A DNA stretch of 64,000 bases from Novipirellula caenicola (GTDB lineage: Bacteria > Planctomycetota > Planctomycetia > Pirellulales > Pirellulaceae): contig NZ_BAABRO010000002.1 in the NCBI RefSeq assembly GCF_039545035.1, positions 620,001 to 684,000 on the forward strand. Direction: 5' to 3'. Within the stretch, counting starts at the first letter, position 1; each line of letters opens with the position of its first letter. Under the pieces are notes generated by a model. It worked only from the letters and a program-made list of their open reading frames with translations, searched no databases and had not been told where the DNA came from. The translations under genes and the position numbers were made by a program. This document shows, one piece after another, positions 34,808 to 42,380 of this stretch.

Positions 34808-36748
34808 TTAGTCTTTGACTTCGAAATCGGCATCGATTGCGTCGTCATCTTCGCTCGACGCCGCCGCGGCACCGGAAGCTTTAGCACCGCCGTCACCGGC
34901 CGCAGGGCCAGCCGCTTCGGTCTTTTCATACAGCACTTTGCTGAACGCTTGCGAAGCGGCATCCAACTCTTCGGTCGCCTGCTTGATCGCAGCCGTATCG
35001 GAACCTTCGGCAGCCGTCTTGACCTTTTCGATCGCCTTGTTCATCGGTTCGGTATCCGAATCACTCAGCTTGTCCTTGTTTTCGGTCATCAGTTTTTCAA
35101 GTTGATAAACCTGCTGATGTGCTTTGTTCTTCGCTTCGACCAACTCGAATTGACGCTTGTCTTCTTCGGCGTTGGTTTCGGCATCCTTTCGCATTTGCTC
35201 GATCTCGTCTTCGCCGAGCGCTCCCGCTTCCTTGATTTGCACCGAAGCCTCTTTACCGGTCTTCAGCTCTTTCGCGGAAACCGCAAGGATACCGTTTTGG
35301 TCAATGTCGAATTTGACTTCGATCTGAGGAACGCCACGGGGTTGCGGCGGGATGCCTTCGAGATTGAACTCGCCGAGCAAACGGTTGCTCGCCGCCATCT
35401 TGCGTTCCCCTTGGAACACGCGAACGGTGACGGCCGTTTGGTTGTCCGCCGCGGTGCTGAAGACATTCTTCTTTTCCACCGGGATCGTGGTATTTCGCTC
35501 GACCAACGGTGTCATCACACCGCCTTCGGTTTCGATACCAAGCGTCAACGGGGTCACGTCCAACAACAACACGTCGGTTCGTTCGCCCGCCAACACGCTA
35601 CCTTGGATCGCGGCGCCCACGGCAACCACTTCATCCGGGTTCACGCCTTGGTGAGGCTCTTTGCCGAAGATCTCTTTGACGATCTGGCGGACCTTAGGCA
35701 CACGGGTGCTACCACCGACCAAAACGATTTCGTCGATGTCACTTGGCTTCATGCCGGCGTCTTCGAGCGCTTGCAAAACCGGTTTCTTACACTGTTCGAC
35801 CAAATGATCGATTAACTCTTCGAACTTGCTGCGAGTGATCTTCATCGTCAAGTGCTTCGGCCCCGACTGATCCATCGTGATAAACGGCAGATTGATGTCG
35901 GTTTCTGGTAGCGAACTAAGCTCTTTCTTGGCCTTTTCACACGCTTCTTGCAACCGTTGCAGCGCCATCGGATCGTTACGCAAATCGATTGCGTTGTCCT
36001 TTTTGAACTCGTCGGCAACGTAGTTAATCAAGGTTTCGTCAAAGTCATCGCCCCCGAGGTGGGTGTTCCCCGAAGTACTGACCACTTGGAAGACGCGGCT
36101 CTCTTGCTCTTCGTCACCGCTGTCGGCAACTTCCAGAACCGAAACGTCAAACGTACCGCCCCCAAGGTCAAAAACGATGATCTTTTCGTCTTTCTTCTTG
36201 TCCAACCCGTAAGCCAATGCTGCGGCGGTCGGCTCGTTGATGATCCGAGCGACTTCCAAGCCCGCGATCTGACCAGCGTCTTTGGTGGCTTGACGTTGTG
36301 CGTCGTTAAAGTAGGCCGGAACGGTGATTACGGCCTTGTTGACCTTGTGACCGAGGTAAGACTCGGCCGACTCTTTGAGCTTGCGAAGGACCTTGGCCGA
36401 GATTTCTTGTGGCGTGTACTCTTTGTCGCCAACTTTGATTTTGACGTATTCCGATGCGGCACCGGTCACGCCGTAGGGAACCATCTTTTCTTCGGATTCC
36501 ACTTCATTGTGACGGCGGCCCATGAAGCGTTTGGCCGAATACACGGTGCGTTTAGGGTTGGTGACCGCTTGGCGACGTGCAGGTTCGCCCACAATGGTGT
36601 CTTCTTTGTCCGTAAACGCGACGACACTGGGGGTCAAGCGGTTTCCTTCAGGGTTCGGAATGACCTTCGGTTCGCTGCCTTCCATGACCGCAACCACGCT
36701 GTTGGTGGTGCCGAGGTCGATGCCGATAATCTTTTCGCCTTGAGCCAT
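34808..36748 (-). CDS. dnaK: Chaperone DnaK (Hsp70)
   Basis: ATP-driven Hsp70 chaperone acting with DnaJ, GrpE and ClpB. The 646-residue protein has all Hsp70 signatures: [17 protein letters not shown] at the N-terminus, [18 protein letters not shown] near residue 195 and [15 protein letters not shown] near residue 340, then the substrate-binding domain ([27 protein letters not shown]) and an Ala/Gly-rich tail ending in the acidic [16 protein letters not shown] at 36748 is preceded by AGGAGA. No grpE or dnaJ is adjacent. A clean 9-bp palindrome (36936-36956) lies about 190 bp upstream, but no known heat-shock operator was recognised. Confidence 0.98.
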   Translation of the reverse strand: MAQGEKIIGIDLGTTNSVVAVMEGSEPKVIPNPEGNRLTPSVVAFTDKEDTIVGEPARRQAVTNPKRTVYSAKRFMGRRHNEVESEEKMVPYGVTGAASEYVKIKVGDKEYTPQEISAKVLRKLKESAESYLGHKVNKAVITVPAYFNDAQRQATKDAGQIAGLEVARIINEPTAAALAYGLDKKKDEKIIVFDLGGGTFDVSVLEVADSGDEEQESRVFQVVSTSGNTHLGGDDFDETLINYVADEFKKDNAIDLRNDPMALQRLQEACEKAKKELSSLPETDINLPFITMDQSGPKHLTMKITRSKFEELIDHLVEQCKKPVLQALEDAGMKPSDIDEIVLVGGSTRVPKVRQIVKEIFGKEPHQGVNPDEVVAVGAAIQGSVLAGERTDVLLLDVTPLTLGIETEGGVMTPLVERNTTIPVEKKNVFSTAADNQTAVTVRVFQGERKMAASNRLLGEFNLEGIPPQPRGVPQIEVKFDIDQNGILAVSAKELKTGKEASVQIKEAGALGEDEIEQMRKDAETNAEEDKRQFELVEAKNKAHQQVYQLEKLMTENKDKLSDSDTEPMNKAIEKVKTAAEGSDTAAIKQATEELDAASQAFSKVLYEKTEAAGPAAGDGGAKASGAAAASSEDDDAIDADFEVKD

Positions 36749-37131
36749 TACTAAATTCTCCTGTCTCTCGATTCGTTCGTTTGTCGCGTCAACCGATTCG
36801 GTTTAGGTGACAAGTTTCAATTGGATAGGTTGGGTCATTGCCCCACTGGATCTGGTTGTCGATTCGTCAGCTTGAGGCGAGACGATCGGTAGATTGGCAA
36901 AGCCTGTGCCGAACTGGCGTCTAAGCCCCCAGTTTTTTCTTGGCAGCCAAGAAAAGCCCGGTTTTTCTCGCTAAACTCGTTTTTCCAGTCGACGACATCG
37001 ACTCGAACCGAGTAATTTCTGGCAGACGCCTCGTGATCGACTCGATCCAGTTTTCGGGGCGGTGTCAAAATGACAGTATTCGAATTGCTTTCAAGCGTTG
37101 CCACGCTCTTCCTGCGAACCCCTCACACCTC
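36749..37131. other. Divergent spacer dnaK / pheA
   Basis: 383 bp between divergent genes. The only clear structure is the perfect palindrome at 36936-36956. Promoters for both genes must lie here but were not resolved. Confidence 0.55.
36936..36956. promoter_or_regulatory. Perfect 9-bp inverted repeat between dnaK and pheA
   Basis: TTTTCTTGG (36936-36944), CAG, CCAAGAAAA (36948-36956). It sits nearly midway between the two divergent start codons, which suits an operator controlling one or both. It does not match CIRCE. Function is inferred from symmetry and position. Confidence 0.4.
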
Positions 37132-38223
37132 ATGCCAAATCCGAACCAAGACCAGATCGATGCAATCGACCGCGACATCCTCAGGCTGGTGGACCAACGA
37201 GCCGCGTTGGTGATCCAGGGTGCCCAAGCGAGCAAACCCAACATGCAAGCGTCCAACACCGGGCCGGTTGCGTTGTCGAGTCATCAAATCGATCGACTGA
37301 TCGCTGCGATGGGTGATCTGGGGGCGTCGCCAAACGCGATCCCGGCTCAATCCAAACGTGATATTTTGCGTCACATCGCCAGCGTTTGTCTTGCCGCAGT
37401 CCAGCCGATCCGCGTGGCCTTTCTTGGTCCCGAGTACAGCTACAGCCACTTGGCGTCACTGAAGTACTTTGGCCAAGCCGCCGATTTTGCCCCCCTGAAT
37501 TCGATCCCCGCGGTGTTTGAAGCGGTCTCACGCGGCGATCTGGCGACCGGAGTGGTTCCGATCGAAAACAGCACCGATGGCGGCATCGTCGATACGCTTG
37601 GCATGTTCATTCGATTGCAGATGCAGATTTGTGGCGAAGTGGTGCTGCCGATCCATCACAATCTGCTTTCCGCATCGCCGCGTGAATCGATCAGCGAAAT
37701 TCATAGTAAACCGCAAGCGCTTTCGCAGTGCCGCGGCTATCTGGCGACGCATTATCCGCGAGCTCGTTTGGTCGAAACGACCAGCACCACTGCGGCGGCG
37801 CAGGCCGCGTCGGAACAACCCGGCGTGGCGGCGGTCGCCAGCCTCGAAGCAGGCCGGCAATATAACTTGGAAGTGCTCGGGGCCAGCATCGAAGACAACC
37901 CCAACAATGTCACCCGATTTGCCGTGCTGGGCAAAGACCGGCCTCAACGGACCGGGGACGACAAGACCTCGCTGCTGTTTCAAATCAATCATCAACCTGG
38001 TGCACTCGCCGACGTGATGATGATTTTCAAGACCAACCAATTGAACATGACCTGGATCGAATCGTTTCCCTGTCCTGAAACTCGCAACGAGTACTTGTTC
38101 TTTGTCGAATTGAGCGGCCACCGTGACGACGAATCGGTAGCCGATGCGATCGCCACCCTATCCAAGCAAGCCAAGCGACTCGATGTGTTAGGGTCGTATC
38201 CCAAAGCACAAAACGTCGAATAG
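37132..38223 (+). CDS. pheA: Prephenate dehydratase with N-terminal chorismate-mutase-like domain
   Basis: Phenylalanine biosynthesis: prephenate to phenylpyruvate, with a chorismate-mutase-type N-terminus. The ATG at 37132 is chosen; the frame is open further upstream but without a start signal. Residues ~1-80 begin DQIDAIDRDILRLVDQRAALV, like an AroQ chorismate mutase helix, but the usual Y-x-P-x-R-E stretch after it is not recognisable. The dehydratase domain (93-275) has VAFLGPEYSYSHLA, GVVPIENSTDGGIVDTLGMF and the catalytic T-R-F motif in NNVTRFAVLG. The C-terminal ACT domain (TSLLFQINHQPGALADVMMIFKTNQLNMTWIESFPC) binds phenylalanine for feedback control; ESFP carries the family's ESRP-type site. 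A 363-residue length fits a P-protein. Confidence 0.93.
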   Translation: MPNPNQDQIDAIDRDILRLVDQRAALVIQGAQASKPNMQASNTGPVALSSHQIDRLIAAMGDLGASPNAIPAQSKRDILRHIASVCLAAVQPIRVAFLGPEYSYSHLASLKYFGQAADFAPLNSIPAVFEAVSRGDLATGVVPIENSTDGGIVDTLGMFIRLQMQICGEVVLPIHHNLLSASPRESISEIHSKPQALSQCRGYLATHYPRARLVETTSTTAAAQAASEQPGVAAVASLEAGRQYNLEVLGASIEDNPNNVTRFAVLGKDRPQRTGDDKTSLLFQINHQPGALADVMMIFKTNQLNMTWIESFPCPETRNEYLFFVELSGHRDDESVADAIATLSKQAKRLDVLGSYPKAQNVE

Positions 38224-38335
38224 ACTTCCTGCAATGTGGGATAGGCTTCCGGTCTGTCATCCGCCCCAATCCGCCAGTCCGCATTCTCTCCTTTACAGCA
38301 TTCTCTCCTTTTTCCGCATCCTCCACCCTCTATCG

Positions 38336-39169
38336 ATGAACTCATCTCGCGTGATCCAGGCGACCGGAATCGACGATCCTCGGATTGCCATCTATCGCGA
38401 CTTGCGTCATCGCGAGTTATCGAAAAACGGCAACCACTTTGTTGTCGAAGGCAATTGGGTGGTCCGCCGCTTGATCGAAAGCGATTACGAAATCGAATCG
38501 ATCTTGGTCCAGCAGCACCGCAGCGACGAGTACGCTCAAATCGTCCCTGCCGAGGTGCCGATCTACACGCTTTCGGATACCGACATCTCTCAATTGATTG
38601 GGTTCGAGTTCCACCGTGGCGTCTTGGCGTGTGGAGTGCGCCCGCAGATTGCGACGATCGACGATTTCATTGCACTTCCCGAGATCCCGAAACTCAGCGT
38701 GGCGCTGCTGGGGGTATCGGAACCAGAGAACGTCGGCAGTATCTTTCGCAGTGCCGCCGCGTTGGGCATCGACCACCTCTTCGTCGATCGAAAAACCATT
38801 GATCCATTCCACCGGCGAGTGATTCGAGTCAGCATGGCCGCAGTATTCAAACATCGTCTGTTTCGGCTAGACGATCCGCTGAGCGATCTACAGCGACTGA
38901 CGACAAGCACCGCGATTCGCACGATCGCATCGACGCTGCAACCGCCCGCCACCCGCTTAAAGGATCTCGACGTCAACAGCCAACCCGCACTGCTGATCGT
39001 CGGCAACGAAGCCAGCGGCGTGGACACCGCCATTCAAAGATTTGCGTCGGACCGCGTCACCATCCCGATGCAACTAGGAACGGACAGTCTGAATGTCGCC
39101 GTCGCCACCGCGATCCTGATGCACGCTTTGGCCGACCCGAATGCGTTGGCCGACCCGGATACTGCATAA
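38336..39169 (+). CDS. SpoU/TrmH family RNA 2'-O-methyltransferase
   Basis: A 277-residue SPOUT methyltransferase, expected to 2'-O-methylate rRNA or tRNA with S-adenosylmethionine. The N-terminal substrate-binding part (HRELSKNGNHFVVEGNWVVRRLIES) matches the RlmB/TsnR-type domain. The three SpoU motifs are visible: SEPENVGSIFRSAAALGIDHLFV (motif 1, trefoil-knot Asn/Arg), LLIVGNEASGVD (motif 2) and IPMQLGTDSLNVAVATAILMHAL (motif 3). The ATG at 38336 is chosen. The gene follows pheA after 112 nt and may share its transcript. The exact RNA target cannot be told from the sequence. Confidence 0.9.
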   Translation: MNSSRVIQATGIDDPRIAIYRDLRHRELSKNGNHFVVEGNWVVRRLIESDYEIESILVQQHRSDEYAQIVPAEVPIYTLSDTDISQLIGFEFHRGVLACGVRPQIATIDDFIALPEIPKLSVALLGVSEPENVGSIFRSAAALGIDHLFVDRKTIDPFHRRVIRVSMAAVFKHRLFRLDDPLSDLQRLTTSTAIRTIASTLQPPATRLKDLDVNSQPALLIVGNEASGVDTAIQRFASDRVTIPMQLGTDSLNVAVATAILMHALADPNALADPDTA

Positions 39170-39262
39170 GTGGGCAACGAAGTCCATTCTCGCGTCATTT
39201 GCGGTCAATCAAGTTCAGACCCTTTCTCGAAAACGAGACCGTCACCGGACGCTTTGTTTTCG

Positions 39263-39757
39263 CTAAACCTGCTTGAACCGAAACGTATGTTCCGGCAAAC
39301 GGATGTTGGAGTTTGCTTTCGCCAATGCGGCGTACAGCTTGCCTCGGCTGTAGTTGTAGTTCTGCAAGATCGGAATCCGTTCGCCCGATTTCATCAGCAT
39401 CGTGATCTTGCTGACCCCGACATGTTTCTCGTGAGTTTGACTGATCTCGACAATTTCCTTGACCGAAACACAGAACGAAGCTTTCTCGGAAAGGGGATCG
39501 GCGATTTCAAAATGGTCGGCGTCCACCGCTATTTTGAAAGTCCCATCTTGAATCCAAAACAAAACCGCAAAAACGAGTAGACCGAGTTCAACGATCGGCA
39601 AGGCAATATTCATCCAATAAAACAACTGCTCGCCTGCCTCGCTTGGCTGAATGAACTTGCGAGCGGCCAGATACATCGCAAGCAGTACCACCATATTGAC
39701 CACAAGCAGCATCGCAGTCCGCCGCTGTCTTTTTTCGTACCGATAGAAATGGCTCAT
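39263..39757 (-). CDS. Hypothetical membrane protein, two TM helices
   Basis: A 164-residue protein of unknown family. A basic N-terminus (SHFYRYEKRQRR) precedes two predicted membrane helices, TAMLLVVNMVVLLAMYLAA (about 13-31) and WMNIALPIVELGLLVFAVLFWI (about 48-69). The rest is a soluble domain rich in beta strands, with KITMLMKSGERIPILQNYNYSRGKLYAAL, which resembles small PH-like (bPH) domains. I start at 39757 because the 16 upstream codons look non-coding. Convergent with the methyltransferase gene. No function can be assigned. Confidence 0.6.
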   Translation of the reverse strand: MSHFYRYEKRQRRTAMLLVVNMVVLLAMYLAARKFIQPSEAGEQLFYWMNIALPIVELGLLVFAVLFWIQDGTFKIAVDADHFEIADPLSEKASFCVSVKEIVEISQTHEKHVGVSKITMLMKSGERIPILQNYNYSRGKLYAALAKANSNIRLPEHTFRFKQV

Positions 39758-39882
39758 GATGATATTAGGCTGGTGAAAGAGTTTAGTTTGAGACGGGGGC
39801 TTCACACGAAACGGCGAACAGATCTTTAGGAATTGAACTCACTCCTGTCACCCCGCCCAACATCGACCTCTTTAAAAAAGAT

Positions 39883-40761
39883 TCAGACCGATCGTATTCC
39901 GTTCTTTTCAATCGTGATGACTCTTTGTTTATACAGGGCACCGATCGTTTTTTTGAACTGCCCTTTGCTCATCCCGAACAGTTCAGAGATTTGAGCAGGA
40001 GGAGACTTGTCATGAACCGGCGCGAATCCGTTGTGATCGCGTAAGTAATCTTGAATGACTTGACTGTAGTTGTCGCGGATTTCCTGACCACTTTTCAGGC
40101 TCAAGTCAATTTTGCCGTCCTTGCGAATCTGTTTGATATAGCCTTGGATGCTTTGACCAAAACTGAGTCGTCGATTGACTTCGTCTTTGTACAGCAATCC
40201 CCAATAGCTTTGATCCACAATCGCTTTGAAGCCCAATTCGGTGCTGTTTGCGATAATCAAATCGACCTTTTGCTGCGGATGAAAATCGTGCTCATCGTCT
40301 TCCAGCACGACTTTATCAATCTTTGAAGTCGCCGCGATCCGATCTTGGTTATCAAGATACAAGTAGACAATGTAGGATTTACCCACGATCATCGGCCGAT
40401 GCTGTTCCGCAAACGGGACCAAGACATCTTTGTCCAATCCCCAGTCCAAGAACGCACCGATCGAAGTATTGTCTTTGACCTTTAGATACGCGAATTCGCC
40501 AACCTCCGCTTTCGGAGTTTGAGTGGTCGCGATGGGGCGATCTTCCGAGTCCAAGTAGAGGAAGACTTCGACCGTATCACCAACATTCAAATCGTCCGGA
40601 GCATGTTTTGCAGGGAGCAGAATCTCACCTAGATTTTCGGCGTCCAAAAAGAACCCGAATTCGGTGTCTTTGACCACCTCGAGAGAATACGTGCTGCCGA
40701 TTTGAATCATGGCTTCAATGTTTTTCGCGGATGCAGGGACAACGTGATTGGTCGAGTTCAT
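39883..40761 (-). CDS. S1-domain RNA-binding protein, CvfB-like
   Basis: A 292-residue protein resembling CvfB (conserved virulence factor B)/YitL: tandem S1-type OB folds followed by a winged helix. First S1: IQIGSTYSLEVVKDTEFGFFLDAENLGEILLP (from ~residue 19). Second: FAYLKVKDNTSIGAFLDWGLDKDVLVPFAEQ. Third: VDLIIANSTELGFKAIVDQSYWGLLYKDEV, then GYIKQIRKDGKIDLSLK. The C-terminal winged helix is ISELFGMSKGQFKKTIGALYKQRVITI. Family members bind RNA and affect gene expression, but their molecular role is poorly defined. The start could be 40710 (MIQIG, as in relatives) rather than 40761; neither has a strong ribosome binding site. Confidence 0.88.
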   Translation of the reverse strand: MNSTNHVVPASAKNIEAMIQIGSTYSLEVVKDTEFGFFLDAENLGEILLPAKHAPDDLNVGDTVEVFLYLDSEDRPIATTQTPKAEVGEFAYLKVKDNTSIGAFLDWGLDKDVLVPFAEQHRPMIVGKSYIVYLYLDNQDRIAATSKIDKVVLEDDEHDFHPQQKVDLIIANSTELGFKAIVDQSYWGLLYKDEVNRRLSFGQSIQGYIKQIRKDGKIDLSLKSGQEIRDNYSQVIQDYLRDHNGFAPVHDKSPPAQISELFGMSKGQFKKTIGALYKQRVITIEKNGIRSV

Positions 40762-41214
40762 CCATCGCAGACAAACCGCCTCACACTAGCCGCCGAGCCT
40801 TTCTGAAGATTGCTCCCAAGCTATCCATGCTAGTCTATCGCCCAAAGCCGTCCTTGACGATCTGCCGACTCGGCTAGGTTAGATCCAGACGGCACTCGAG
40901 CCTGCATTAAAACGCAACGCGGTGAAGCGTTTTTTACCATGACTTGCCATGAGTTTCGCGAAGCACACGCCATTGGTGAACATTTTGATGGACTCCGCTT
41001 CGCTAAATCCCCCCCTCTTCAGCGAAGCCACTTCGCAGCGCTGACCAAAACGCTGACCAAAACGTTTACGAATTCAGCCAGACGTCGCTCGCTCGCATTC
41101 TTGTCTTCATGATGCACACTGCGATGCCGATTGGCACAGCGTGTGCATTCATCTTTTTGCAACCCGCAAAACACATGCGAAAAATCCTCGCCGCCACACC
41201 TGCCTGAGGACATC
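40762..41214. other. Divergent spacer CvfB-like / uspA
   Basis: 453 bp with no supported gene. It ends in TGAGGA (41205-41210), the ribosome binding site of the universal stress protein. A direct repeat GACCAAAACGCT occurs around 41041-41065. No other structure recognised. Confidence 0.5.
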
Positions 41215-41691
41215 ATGAACCACTTTGATAACGCAAAAATCCTTGTTCCGTATGACTTCTCGCAATTCTCGCTTCCGGCGGTTGAAACGGCGATGAAGAT
41301 CGCCAGCAAGAACGAGAACATCACGGTATTACACGTCGTTGAACCCGTTCCACTGTACGGCTATTCCGCAGACAACGGTATCGAACTTGGCGGTGGAGGT
41401 TTTGGAATGCCCAACGCGGGTCTCGCCGCCGAAATCGACGGAGACCACCAGCAGCGTGCCTTAAAAATGTTGCAGGCAGAGTTCAACGACGATGCTCATC
41501 ACGGATTGAATTACGAAACGGTTGTCAACGAACCGGCTCACGGCATCACCGACTTTGCCCAACAAAATGGTTTCGATCTGATCGTGCTGCCATCGCACGG
41601 ACGCACCGGGATCACGCGGCTGTTGATTGGCTCGACCGCCGAGCGGGTGGTCCGTTTGGCTCACTGTCCCGTGCTGGTATTGCGGGACTGA
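41215..41691 (+). CDS. Universal stress protein, UspA family
   Basis: A 158-residue single-domain UspA protein; ATG at 41215 with GAGGA a few bases upstream. The first strand ILVPYDFSQFS and the C-terminal ATP-binding loop VLPSHGRTGITRLLIGSTAERVVRLAHCPVLVLR match ATP-binding UspA proteins of the MJ0577 type (G-2x-G-9x-G-S/T), except that the first glycine of that motif is proline. Such proteins are cytoplasmic and accumulate under stress or starvation. It lies upstream of a small hypothetical gene and a P-type ATPase but is separated from both by more than 150 nt. Confidence 0.92.
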   Translation: MNHFDNAKILVPYDFSQFSLPAVETAMKIASKNENITVLHVVEPVPLYGYSADNGIELGGGGFGMPNAGLAAEIDGDHQQRALKMLQAEFNDDAHHGLNYETVVNEPAHGITDFAQQNGFDLIVLPSHGRTGITRLLIGSTAERVVRLAHCPVLVLRD

Positions 41692-41851
41692 CGACGAGTC
41701 AATTCCGGCCAAGATTGCGATAATTGCACCTCGGCATTCTCAAACCGCCCCCTCGCTCTGAATTGTTGCTAGCGACCGCCGCCACGTACAATAGAGTTAG
41801 CGATCCCCATTCACAATCCAATCGCTGCGGCTAAGAAAGTGAGAAAACGAA

Positions 41852-42172
41852 ATGTTTCACAAATCCAAGTTAGAGCATTTTGGAGACCAGTTTCCGCAGG
41901 ATGCGACCGGCTACGTGCCCGCCAAAGGCGACTGTTGGCGGCAGATGCAATTTGATCATGCCGATATGGATCCCAATGCCGAAGGAATTTCAGAAGAGGA
42001 AAAGAAGCGTCGTCTCGAGTACCTCGACACGGTGTGGTGGCCTAAGGTTTTAGAGAAGGTTCACGCCGAACGACAGCGGCTTGAATCCGAGCACGGAGAA
42101 ACGTTCATCAAACGTTGGCATCAAGCTGTCAGTCGCTCACCGGAACAATCGCACGGTTTTGGAAACGGTTAG
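41852..42172 (+). CDS. Small hypothetical protein
   Basis: A 106-residue soluble protein without recognised domain. It is rich in charged residues and aromatic residues (CWRQMQFDHADMDPN, YLDTVWWPKVLEKVHAERQRLESEHGETFIKRW) and is probably mostly helical in its second half. ATG at 41852 follows an AAGAAAGTGAGAAAACGA purine-rich stretch. Coding is supported by its codon pattern, with G/C-rich third positions like its neighbours, and by its placement in an otherwise empty gap. Function unknown. Confidence 0.6.
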   Translation: MFHKSKLEHFGDQFPQDATGYVPAKGDCWRQMQFDHADMDPNAEGISEEEKKRRLEYLDTVWWPKVLEKVHAERQRLESEHGETFIKRWHQAVSRSPEQSHGFGNG

Positions 42173-42380
42173 CGAGACACCATGTCACACGTGTGCGATT
42201 CATCACACGACAAACTTCGTCATCCTTTGTCGGTCCGATGGAAGCCAATTTCCAAGTTGGATGAATGTAATGTCAACATTGCTTCACAATCATCGCATCT
42301 GTTGGCATACCTAGAGCCTCAACATGACGAGAGAGTATCGAACGGGATTGATCGCGTGGGGATCGTCGTAGGAAGAACGC

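Noticed and set aside
34796-35815. Long open frame (339 codons) antisense to dnaK, and another at 35948-36754
   Set aside because: dnaK is well known for long antisense frames, which have been misannotated as NAD-specific glutamate dehydrogenase. The sense frame is unmistakable Hsp70, and the antisense peptide has no independent support.
36749-37131. CIRCE heat-shock operator upstream of dnaK
   Set aside because: I looked for TTAGCACTC-N9-GAGTGCTAA and did not find it in either orientation.
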